DNA from: Thermoplasmata archaeon
GTDB lineage: Archaea > Thermoplasmatota > Thermoplasmata > UBA10834
Assembly (NCBI GenBank): GCA_025457845.1
Contig: JALOTO010000057.1
Location: 1-8,422, forward strand
Reading direction: 5' to 3'
DNA: 8,422 bases
In this document: in pieces, positions 1-5,410 of the stretch
Position numbering within the stretch: position 1 is the first letter of the stretch
Layout: the number at the start of each line of letters is the position of its first letter
Notes under the pieces: model-generated
Database searches by the model: none
Told to the model about the DNA's origin: nothing
The model's input: only the letters and a program-made list of their open reading frames with translations
Made by a program: the position numbers and the translations under genes

Positions 1-2405
1 GTCACCTCGACGATCTCGAAGTAGTCGGCGTCAGGGGTCACCTCTGGGAAGAGGAAGCTGGCGATGAGGTTGTCGAAGAGCAGGTTGTCCGGGAAATCGG
101 ACCCGAGCTCGAGGTCCTCCTGGTCCGTGTCCACGTCGTCGACGTAGTACGTGAAGTCGAATGTGTAGAGCAGGTCGAACTTCACATAGAGCTCGGTGGG
201 CGGCGAGTTGACGAACTCGGGGCGGTCGTCCACCGCCTGTATGCTCACTGTGATGTCCTGGTACGTCGAGAAGCCGTCCAGGTCCCTGACCCAGAGGCGG
301 AACGTGTCGCTGCCGAACGCATCCGGCTGCGTGATGAAGTGCATTATCGCGGCGGAGTCTGGGTCGTGGGTGACGATGTAGAGGGAGGAATCGACGCCCT
401 CGGCGTACCATCTGAGTATGCTCGTCCCGTTGGTGTGGTGCCAGTAGACCGCGAGGCTGAGGTCCCAGTTTGTGTCCTCGGCGGCGATCTGCGTCGGGAT
501 AGTGTTCAGCCAAGGCCCGTTGAGCGCGTTGATGACCTCGATGTCGGCGGTCGCCCTCACGCTCCCGACCGCTACCTCGACCGCGCCCTCTTCCGGGATG
601 TAGCCGGCCGTGTAGGTCGCAGTGGTGCCGACGCCCACGATGTAGCCGGACGTGTCGGTGGTCCATATCGCGCCAGGAATCGCCACCTCGTTGCCGAGCG
701 AGTCGAGGCCCGTCGCGGTGAACACCTGGGTCGCGCCCTCTCGGATGGTCAGCGGTCCGGCCGGGTCCATGGCTATGCTCGCCAGGCCCGCGGCGTTCAC
801 GGTTATGTCCACCACGGAGAAGGTCCCGGTCTGCGGGTCGGAGCACGTCAGCGTGCCGGTGCCCGTGCCCGTGACGGTGAGGGTTGACGAGAACCCGTCT
901 GGCTCGACCACTCCGATGCCGCCGTCGACGGCCCACTCGGGGGCCCATGACGTGTTGACGAGGCCCAGGGAGTCGGCGCCCACAGCCGTGAACGACTGCA
1001 CGGCGCCAGCGGTCAGCGTCAGGGGTCCGGACGGGGATACGGTTATCGTCTCGACCGGCCCGGCATGGACAGCGATGGGGTCGCTCCAGCCCTCCGCGAA
1101 CAGGGAGGCGGCCCTGATTGTGATGGTCTCCTCCGCGAAGTCGTATGCCTGGGAAGCTATGACCGTCTGTCCGTCCGTCCAGTCCTCGGAGGCGAGCGAG
1201 TCGACGGACAGCGAGCCATCGGCAGGCGAGACCATGTCTTCCTTGAATTCAGACAGGGACACGATGCCGGCCCACCCAGTGAGGACCATGTCGAATGCGT
1301 CGAGCGCGGTGACCGTCATGCTGAAGGGCTGTCCCGCGACTATCGAAGACGGAGCGTCGACCTGGAAGTGATCGACCGCGACGACGTAGAACTCCGAAGT
1401 GAGCCAAGTGGGCGAGCCCTGCGGGTCGTATGCCAGGACCGTGACGGTGTAAGTCCCGTTGCCTAGCAGCGGGAGGTCGTAGCTGTAGACGATCCATGAG
1501 GAAAGGGCCGAGCCGTCCGAGCCGAAGACGGTCATGTCGGTCGTTGGCAGGACGACCGTCATGTTGCCCGCATACGCGACCTCTACCGTCGCTCCCACGA
1601 TGTCGTAGGAGCCGAACGGGTCGGAGACGTTGGCGAAGACGGTGACGATGTCGCCGTCGGAGAAGTATGAATCGGGCGATGTCAGGGAGCCGGTGTGCAC
1701 ATCGTCGACGGAGACGAAGTCCTCGGTCCCCACGACGATGTATGAGTCGTAGATGTCCTGGTCGTACATCACGATGAGGCCGTCGTTGACCGAATCGCCC
1801 CTCTGCAGCGTCAGGACGAGGGTATGACCGGCCGCCAGCGTGTAGTCGACGCCTGAGACCGTGCCGTTGTACGACTTGAACTCCGAGTAGACGGGCCCCG
1901 TGAGGGAGACGTCGACGAAGCCGATCTCGGTCCAGGAGCCCGGGTCGGCGATGTCCCCTGGGGCCGCATCGGAGAAGACCATTCTCATGACTCCGGACTG
2001 GTTGTCCCTGGAGCGCGCGTGGATGACCGCGCTGAGGTCGCCGTAGAGACGGACGTCAGCGTTGACCTCGGGATCCAACACGAAGAACTGCCGCCAGCGC
2101 TCGGACGGGTTCCACTTCTTAATCGTGATGCCCATCAGCCCGTCGCTGTCGTAGTCGGTGTATGGCGGGTTGTAGGGGTCGGAGGAGTTGAGCCAGTCGT
2201 AATAGCTGGTGGACAGGACCGCCCCGTCGTGCAGGTGGAACACCTTGTTCCACGAGGGGAGCGAATCCGCGTCCGCGGACATCGTCAGCGGCTGGGGCAT
2301 TAGAGGCGACGAGAGGACGAGCACTGCGAGCAGGACGGAGAGCGACCTCGCTGTGAGGTGAACTCCCTTCTTCGTGCGCTCGACATCAGGGTTTACCATT
2401 TCCAT
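1..2405 (-). CDS. Large secreted modular surface protein (Ig-like and cadherin-like repeats), 3'-truncated by window edge
   Basis: An uninterrupted frame of 801 codons runs from ATG 2405 (second in-frame ATG at 2399) to base 1 with no stop, so the C-terminus lies outside the window. The N-terminus is signal-peptide-like: basic residues 10-20 (RTKKG to R20), a hydrophobic core at about 22-36 (LSVLLAVLVLSS) and possible cleavage near A44. A beta-rich module follows, then Ig-like modules at about 230-343 and 344-450. Two related bacterial-Ig-type repeats sit at about 451-534 and 535-618, each starting with a P-x-GPLT motif and a following FTA-G-DSLG motif. From about 622 the pattern is cadherin-like (EDT, GSDTFRLWVRDLDG, VDDRP, then acidic VDDVDTDQED, possibly Ca2+-binding). 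At least eight N-x-S/T sequons suit a glycosylated surface protein. Role in adhesion or the cell envelope is inferred; no enzymatic domain is visible. Other long frames here are out-of-frame shadows. Confidence 0.9.
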   Translation of the reverse strand, partial: MEMVNPDVERTKKGVHLTARSLSVLLAVLVLSSPLMPQPLTMSADADSLPSWNKVFHLHDGAVLSTSYYDWLNSSDPYNPPYTDYDSDGLMGITIKKWNPSERWRQFFVLDPEVNADVRLYGDLSAVIHARSRDNQSGVMRMVFSDAAPGDIADPGSWTEIGFVDVSLTGPVYSEFKSYNGTVSGVDYTLAAGHTLVLTLQRGDSVNDGLIVMYDQDIYDSYIVVGTEDFVSVDDVHTGSLTSPDSYFSDGDIVTVFANVSDPFGSYDIVGATVEVAYAGNMTVVLPTTDMTVFGSDGSALSSWIVYSYDLPLLGNGTYTVTVLAYDPQGSPTWLTSEFYVVAVDHFQVDAPSSIVAGQPFSMTVTALDAFDMVLTGWAGIVSLSEFKEDMVSPADGSLSVDSLASEDWTDGQTVIASQAYDFAEETITIRAASLFAEGWSDPIAVHAGPVETITVSPSGPLTLTAGAVQSFTAVGADSLGLVNTSWAPEWAVDGGIGVVEPDGFSSTLTVTGTGTGTLTCSDPQTGTFSVVDITVNAAGLASIAMDPAGPLTIREGATQVFTATGLDSLGNEVAIPGAIWTTDTSGYIVGVGTTATYTAGYIPEEGAVEVAVGSVRATADIEVINALNGPWLNTIPTQIAAEDTNWDLSLAVYWHHTNGTSILRWYAEGVDSSLYIVTHDPDSAAIMHFITQPDAFGSDTFRLWVRDLDGFSTYQDITVSIQAVDDRPEFVNSPPTELYVKFDLLYTFDFTYYVDDVDTDQEDLELGSDFPDNLLFDNLIASFLFPEVTPDADYFEIVEV

Positions 2406-2408
2406 TCT

Positions 2409-2460
2409 GCCCCTGCTCTCTTCTCGCAAGGGAGATTTATAGCCCCTGCTGGGGTTATAA
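2409..2460. repeat. Direct repeat and palindrome around the surface-gene promoter
   Basis: The nine-base sequence AGCAGGGGC (minus strand) occurs twice, at 2442-2450 just upstream of the TATA box and at 2409-2417 near the predicted transcription start. The copies are 33 bases apart, about three helical turns. The upstream copy also belongs to an imperfect inverted repeat: TTATAGCCCC at 2437-2446 and GGGGTTATAA at 2451-2460, with a TGCT centre and one mismatch. The position suits a repressor operator, but no regulator is known. The motif is simple and GC-rich, so chance cannot be excluded. Confidence 0.45.
2434..2442 (-). promoter_or_regulatory. TATA box of the surface-protein gene
   Basis: The minus strand reads CTATAAATC, centred about 33 bases before ATG 2405. 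With the usual archaeal spacing of about 26 bases, transcription would start near 2411, giving a very short or absent leader. No strong Shine-Dalgarno sits between the predicted start site and the ATG, which fits near-leaderless translation. Confidence 0.6.
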
Positions 2461-2507
2461 GCGTTCTCAATCTGTTATCACATCTGGGAACGGCATACTG
2501 GCTATGC

Positions 2508-3053
2508 TCAGGCGGAGCCCATCTTGTCGGCCATCGCCTTCCCGAGGGCCTTGAACATCGCCTCGACGTTCTGGCCGGTCTTGGCCGAGGTCAAGAAGGC
2601 CTGTGACTTGTACTTGGAGGCCAGCTCCTGCAGGTCCTCCTCCTTGACGGCCCTCTCGTTCTCCATATCGGCCTTGTTGCCCGCGAACACGACAGGCACG
2701 TCGCCCGCCACATCGGTGAGGGCCTTGATCCAGTACCTCAGCTCCTCCAGGCTCTCCTTGTTCGTCAGGTCGCAGACCGCAATCGCGCCGTGGGCGCCGA
2801 AGAAGTAGGCCTCCCTGAGGAGTTCCCTGAACCCCTTCTGTCCCATGATATCCCAGACGAGCATCATGACCTTGACCGTCTGGCCTGGTCCCGCGGGAAC
2901 CTCCACGATCTTCTTGGTGACCTTCGTGCCGATCGTGGCGATGTACCTGTCATCGAAGACATCGAGGACGAACCTCTTGATGAGGCTGGTCTTGCCGACA
3001 CCGGCATCTCCGATAAAGCATACTTTGACTTTCATGAGGTCGTCTTCGTTCAT
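2508..3053 (-). CDS. Ras/Rab-like small GTPase (archaeal)
   Basis: A single-domain 181-residue P-loop GTPase with all five G motifs. G1 is GDAGVGKTS (15-23). The switch I Thr lies in YIATIGTK (38-44), probably T40. G3 is WDIMGQ (67-72), corresponding to the WDTAGQ of Ras/Rab and keeping the catalytic Gln. G4 is NKAD (126-129) and G5 is TSAK (155-158). It should bind and hydrolyse GTP as a molecular switch, probably in the cytoplasm. It ends in GSA, without a C-terminal prenylation Cys or a transmembrane helix. ATG 3053 is chosen over TTG 3056 because a strong GGAGG sits 8 bases upstream; a third start (residue 7) has no such site. Small Ras-like GTPases are known in archaea, mostly without assigned function. 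No GAP, exchange factor or roadblock gene is visible nearby. It has its own promoter. Confidence 0.93.
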   Translation of the reverse strand: MNEDDLMKVKVCFIGDAGVGKTSLIKRFVLDVFDDRYIATIGTKVTKKIVEVPAGPGQTVKVMMLVWDIMGQKGFRELLREAYFFGAHGAIAVCDLTNKESLEELRYWIKALTDVAGDVPVVFAGNKADMENERAVKEEDLQELASKYKSQAFLTSAKTGQNVEAMFKALGKAMADKMGSA

Positions 3054-3059
3054 CAATTG

Positions 3060-3067
3060 ACCCTCCC
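3060..3067 (-). promoter_or_regulatory. Strong ribosome binding site of the GTPase gene
   Basis: The minus strand reads GGGAGGGT, with GGAGG ending 8 bases before ATG 3053. This favours ATG over the adjacent upstream TTG at 3056. It also shows that this organism uses Shine-Dalgarno initiation alongside apparently leaderless genes. Confidence 0.75.
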
Positions 3068-3111
3068 GCGAAGGGGCGTGGTTCGGTCTCTTCAGGTGAA
3101 TTACCTAGATG

Positions 3112-3120
3112 GCTTTTAAG
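3112..3120 (-). promoter_or_regulatory. BRE/TATA promoter of the GTPase gene
   Basis: The minus strand reads AAAGG then CTTAAAAGC, a good BRE plus TATA arrangement. The box is centred near 3116 and predicts a start near 3090, giving a leader of about 36 bases that contains the ribosome binding site. It lies in the 124-base gap after phoU, so the GTPase is probably transcribed separately. A small palindrome (AGGT-GAATT-ACCT, 3094-3106) lies next to the predicted start, and an imperfect inverted repeat (3124-3150) lies just upstream. Either could bind a regulator, but support is weak. Confidence 0.6.
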
Positions 3121-3177
3121 CCTTTGCTAGTGTCTGGCACTGGCCAGCAACAACCCTTGAGGGACGCGCACCCAGGC

Positions 3178-4185
3178 TCACTCGTGTTCGGCGCAGCCGA
3201 GGTTGATGGCGATCTCCGCGATGTCCGCCGAGTACAGCGCGGTCCTCTCCAGGCTCTCGATCATGAGGGCGAGGGGGACAGCGGCCTTGCCCTTCTGCTC
3301 CATCAGCAGCTTGATGATGGGTTCCCTGCTGGACCTTATCTGCTCCGCTTCGTCCACGACCTGGTTGGCGGTCTGGAGATCCCTCTTCAGCAGGGACTCG
3401 ATCGACCGGTCCAGGACGGATGTGACCATCTCGCTGTAGGCGTGCATCTCCGTCAGGACCTTCTCCGGCACCCTCTCACCCGATAGGGTCTGAGTCCTCA
3501 TGGCGATCCTGGCGGCGTGGTCGGCTATGCGCTCCATGGCCTTGGCCGCCTGCAGGTAGAACGACGCCTCCGTGAGGCTGACGCCCATCTTCCTGGCCAG
3601 CACCGGATCCCGCACCATCATGCTCTGCTGCTTGGAGATGAACCAGTAGAGCCGGTCCACCTCGTCGTCCCTCGTGACCACGTCGCCGGCCAGCTCCGGG
3701 TTGCCCTCCGCCAGCGCCTCCATGGCATCCGCGTGCATCGAGCGTGACATGAGGTGCATCCGCTTGAGGATCTTTCGCATGTCCAGATGTGAGTGGTCGG
3801 CGACATCCTGGATGGTTATCGAGACGCCACTCTCGTCGACGATCTGGGGGCCGATGACCCTCCTCGTGAAGTCCCTCACAGCCTTCCTGATGTCCGGCTG
3901 GATCCTGGTCTTCGACCTGATGACCATCTCGAAGTAGCCGGTGATGTAGAGGCCGATGAGCTTCCTAAGGAAGTGATGAGGGGTCTCGTCGTCCTCTACG
4001 AAGACCTCGACCTTGGCTGTGGGTCTCCTGCCTCCCAGCGTGGGGTCGATGGACAACAGCCCGCTGTTGTCGATGGTGATCGCAACTGGGTCGCCCTCCT
4101 TCAGCTTCGACGATGTGACCCAGTACTTCGGCAAGGAGACTGTGTAAGTCGAACCTCCGGTCTTCTGGAGCTTCCTGGTTTCCAT
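3178..4185 (-). CDS. phoU: PhoU-family regulator with N-terminal AbrB-like DNA-binding domain
   Basis: A 335-residue protein. Residues 1-48 form a SpoVT/AbrB-like swapped-hairpin domain (RKLQKTGGSTYTVSLPKYWV, then KEGDPV), expected to bind DNA. Residues 50-110 are a linker region, and about 125-330 hold two PhoU-type three-helix bundles. Metal-site-like patterns are RDDEVDRLYW (172-181), MERIADHAARIA (217-228), DEAEQIR (278-284) and LERTALYSADIAE (312-324), matching the E-R-x-x-D-H-A style of PhoU. PhoU proteins control phosphate transport and phosphate signalling; the archaeal AbrB-PhoU fusion is a known architecture that may act directly on transcription. No pst transporter or histidine kinase is present here, so its target is unknown. 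ATG 4185 is supported by GGAG 10 bases upstream. The leader carries a hairpin. Confidence 0.9.
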   Translation of the reverse strand: METRKLQKTGGSTYTVSLPKYWVTSSKLKEGDPVAITIDNSGLLSIDPTLGGRRPTAKVEVFVEDDETPHHFLRKLIGLYITGYFEMVIRSKTRIQPDIRKAVRDFTRRVIGPQIVDESGVSITIQDVADHSHLDMRKILKRMHLMSRSMHADAMEALAEGNPELAGDVVTRDDEVDRLYWFISKQQSMMVRDPVLARKMGVSLTEASFYLQAAKAMERIADHAARIAMRTQTLSGERVPEKVLTEMHAYSEMVTSVLDRSIESLLKRDLQTANQVVDEAEQIRSSREPIIKLLMEQKGKAAVPLALMIESLERTALYSADIAEIAINLGCAEHE

Positions 4186-4193
4186 CTTCTACG

Positions 4194-4221
4194 CACTCCC
4201 CTGGACCGGCACTTCCGGCCC
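4194..4221 (-). promoter_or_regulatory. phoU leader: hairpin next to the ribosome binding site
   Basis: On the minus strand GGGCCGG (4221-4215) and CCGGTCC (4209-4203) form a seven-pair stem with one G-U pair and an AAGTG loop. The ribosome binding site GGGGAGTG (4201-4194) starts one base after the stem and precedes ATG 4185. The hairpin could tune ribosome access. Whether the transcript includes it depends on the promoter used, but both candidates start at or upstream of its base. Confidence 0.45.
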
Positions 4222-4243
4222 ACGCATTCTACATAGCATGTCA

Positions 4244-4267
4244 GGTTATTAGTCGGTTTCTATATAG
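4244..4267 (-). promoter_or_regulatory. Candidate phoU promoter (two alternative TATA boxes)
   Basis: Two TATA-like boxes are present on the minus strand: ACTAATAACC (4253-4244) and the palindromic CTATATAG (4267-4260). They predict starts near 4223 and 4237, giving leaders of about 38 and 52 bases. A palindrome ACAT-AGC-ATGT at 4231-4241 overlaps the start region and is a possible operator. The sequence does not say which box is used. Confidence 0.45.
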
Positions 4268-4270
4268 TCT

Positions 4271-4325
4271 CCATACTAGCCCTGTCGGATATGTCTTCTC
4301 CGACGAGGCCAGCATGGTATGGCCT
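4271..4325. repeat. Cluster of inverted repeats in the phoU/small-gene intergenic region
   Basis: Three short inverted repeats lie together: CCATAC (4271-4276) with GTATGG (4317-4322); GTCGGA (4284-4289) with TCCGAC (4299-4304); and AGGCCA (4306-4311) with TGGCCT (4320-4325). The first encloses the second, and the third is an alternative to the first. No transcript predicted from the nearby boxes clearly includes them, so they may be protein-binding sites. No gene is seen here. Confidence 0.3.
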
Positions 4326-4353
4326 ACCCCTAAATAGTCACGGCGAAAGGTCA

Positions 4354-4360
4354 ATATATA
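4354..4360 (+). promoter_or_regulatory. BRE/TATA promoter of the 33-codon gene
   Basis: CGAAAGG (BRE-like, 4344-4350) is followed by AATATATA around 4353-4360. The centre near 4357 predicts a start near 4383, about 18 bases before ATG 4401, so the short leader would contain the AGGAGTGA ribosome binding site. This is one of the cleaner archaeal promoters in the window. Confidence 0.6.
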
Positions 4361-4384
4361 CGGCGTTTAATAGAGGGGGTCGAA

Positions 4385-4392
4385 AGGAGTGA
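4385..4392 (+). promoter_or_regulatory. Ribosome binding site of the 33-codon gene
   Basis: AGGAGTGA matches the archaeal anti-Shine-Dalgarno well. Its GGAG ends 11 bases before ATG 4401. An in-frame GTG at 4389 lies inside this element and is therefore a poorer start than the ATG. Confidence 0.55.
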
Positions 4393-4400
4393 CAACGGAC

Positions 4401-4502
4401 ATGTGCAACGAGCGTTGCGATGTCGAGGTCGATTTGGACATCGAGAAGCTCTTCGATGACGACCTCGTAGAGAATCGCTGGCTAGACTTCAAAGACAAGT
4501 AA
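4401..4502 (+). CDS. Unrecognised acidic 33-residue protein with CxxxC motif
   Basis: A short frame encodes a 33-residue protein starting MCNERCDVEVD and ending RWLDFKDK, with stop TAA at 4500-4502. I do not recognise a family. Support for a real gene comes from a BRE/TATA box at the right distance, a ribosome binding site, and codon use like that of its neighbours (GTC, GAC, GAG, ATC, CTC, TTC, AAG). The protein is strongly acidic, with about one third Asp or Glu. Cysteines at positions 2 and 6 (CxxxC) could bind a metal or form a disulphide. There is no signal peptide or membrane segment. An upstream in-frame GTG (4389) would add four residues but overlaps the ribosome binding site. It sits alone between divergent phoU and a downstream ATPase gene that has its own TATA box. 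Function unknown. Confidence 0.65.
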   Translation: MCNERCDVEVDLDIEKLFDDDLVENRWLDFKDK

Positions 4503-4547
4503 GAAGTAAGCGAGAACGGAAACAGAGCGAACAAACCCTTTAGACCA

Positions 4548-4581
4548 GCACCCCACCGCCCTAACAAGACCGTGGGGATGC
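4548..4581. repeat. Inverted repeat between the small gene and the PP-loop ATPase gene
   Basis: CCCCAC (4551-4556) pairs with GTGGGG (4572-4577) across a 15-base loop. GCA (4548-4550) and TGC (4579-4581) extend the stem past one bulged A. It lies immediately upstream of the TATA box at 4588. It may be an operator or a 3'-end hairpin of the small gene's transcript; no T-run follows, so a terminator is not supported. Confidence 0.35.
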
Positions 4582-4587
4582 CACATG

Positions 4588-4595
4588 ACTTTTAT
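4588..4595 (+). promoter_or_regulatory. TATA box of the PP-loop ATPase gene
   Basis: ACTTTTAT is centred about 30 bases before ATG 4622, predicting a transcription start near 4618. There is no ribosome binding site before the ATG, so the gene is probably leaderless or nearly so. Confidence 0.5.
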
Positions 4596-4621
4596 CGAAC
4601 CTACGCGGTGCAGCATACGGC

Positions 4622-5386
4622 ATGGACGCGGAGGGGTTCCTCAAGGCGCTGGACGAGTCGATGGCTGCCGCCATCGGAAGAGAGGGCAGGGCGGCGGTCG
4701 CATACTCTGGAGGGGTCGACAGCGCCCTGGTGGCGCACTTCGCGGCCGGGCACTGCGATGTGGTCCTCTACACATGCGGGACTGATGGCTCTCCCGACCT
4801 GAAGGAGGCCGGACGGACGGCGCAGGGTCTTCGCAGGAACGTCATCGTGCTGGAGGAGAGCGATGTGGAGCGCCTCGTGGCAGAGGCGGCAAGCATCCTC
4901 GGGACGACGGCCCCGATGACCATCTCATACACCATTCCCGTACTCTCGGTGCTGGAGGCCTCGGAGGAGAACCTGGTCCTCGTGGGCAGCGGTGCCGACG
5001 AGCTGTTCGGAGGCTATGCGAAGTACGCCGCCATGGCAGACCCTTCGGCCGCCATGCGGGCGGACCTGGACAAGATGATTGTCGAGACGGAGAGGCTCAA
5101 GGCACACGCCAGACGGTCGGGCAGGAGGCTCGAGGCCCCGTTCACTGGACAGTCCATGGTGGATTTCGCCCTGGGAGTCCCTGTCGGCCACAAGCTCGGG
5201 CCGGACGGCAGGAAGCTCGTCCTCAGGGAGGCGGCCAAGAGGCTCGGGCTGGAGGCACACGACCGTCCCAAGAAGGCGGCGCAGTACAGCTCCGGGGTGC
5301 TGAAGGCCATGGAGCGAATGGCGAAGCGGGAGGGGAAGACCCTCGGCGAGTGGACCGCTGGCCTCGCCCCCCGCGCAAGTCCTTAA
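4622..5386 (+). CDS. Asparagine-synthase-like PP-loop ATP pyrophosphatase (synthetase domain only)
   Basis: A 254-residue protein resembling the C-terminal synthetase domain of asparagine synthase B. The PP-loop SGGVDS (29-34) binds ATP pyrophosphate, and GSGADELFGGY (122-132) is the hallmark second motif of the AsnB family. The segment GRKLVLREAAKRLGL (196-210) followed by RPKKAAQYSSGV (215-226) also matches the tail of that domain. Enzymes of this type adenylate a carboxylate or similar group, which is then attacked by ammonia or another nucleophile. The N-terminal glutaminase domain of true AsnB (with Cys at position 2) is absent; the protein starts MDAEGF just before the PP-loop. It may use free ammonia, a partner glutaminase, or another substrate, so asparagine synthesis is not assured. 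ATG 4622 fits a leaderless start. Its stop overlaps the folC TATA-like box. Confidence 0.85.
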   Translation: MDAEGFLKALDESMAAAIGREGRAAVAYSGGVDSALVAHFAAGHCDVVLYTCGTDGSPDLKEAGRTAQGLRRNVIVLEESDVERLVAEAASILGTTAPMTISYTIPVLSVLEASEENLVLVGSGADELFGGYAKYAAMADPSAAMRADLDKMIVETERLKAHARRSGRRLEAPFTGQSMVDFALGVPVGHKLGPDGRKLVLREAAKRLGLEAHDRPKKAAQYSSGVLKAMERMAKREGKTLGEWTAGLAPRASP

Positions 5387-5389
5387 TAC
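5382..5389 (+). promoter_or_regulatory. TATA-like box of folC, overlapping the upstream stop codon
   Basis: CTTAATAC is centred about 25 bases before the folC ATG at 5411, suggesting a leaderless transcript. The stop TAA (5384-5386) of the upstream ATPase gene lies within the box. No Shine-Dalgarno is seen; the 5391-5410 stretch is pyrimidine-rich. Co-transcription with the upstream gene is also possible. Confidence 0.45.
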
Positions 5390-5410
5390 CGAACCCCTGT
5401 TCTCCCTCCG

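Noticed and set aside
31..948. A 305-codon minus-strand open frame
   Set aside because: It is out of frame with the 801-codon surface-protein frame, and its product is a low-complexity Arg/His/Gly-rich sequence typical of a GC-rich shadow.
339..1466. Overlapping plus-strand open frames antisense to the surface-protein gene
   Set aside because: They have no promoter or ribosome binding site, their composition is biased and they have no recognisable domains. They lie opposite a continuous coding frame.
3054..3056. TTG start for the GTPase gene, one codon upstream of the chosen ATG
   Set aside because: The adjacent ATG at 3053 has better spacing (8 bases) from GGAGG and is the stronger start codon.
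3124..3150. Imperfect inverted repeat after phoU as a transcription terminator
   Set aside because: The arms overlap and no T-rich run follows on the minus strand, so a terminator is not supported.
4260..4267. CTATATAG as the promoter of the 33-codon gene
   Set aside because: It is about 135 bases upstream of the ATG, while a better-placed BRE/TATA lies at 4344-4360. It is kept only as a candidate for phoU.
4367..4567. A 66-codon minus-strand frame opposite the small gene
   Set aside because: It has no promoter or ribosome binding site, and its Ser-rich product mirrors the codon pattern of the plus-strand gene.
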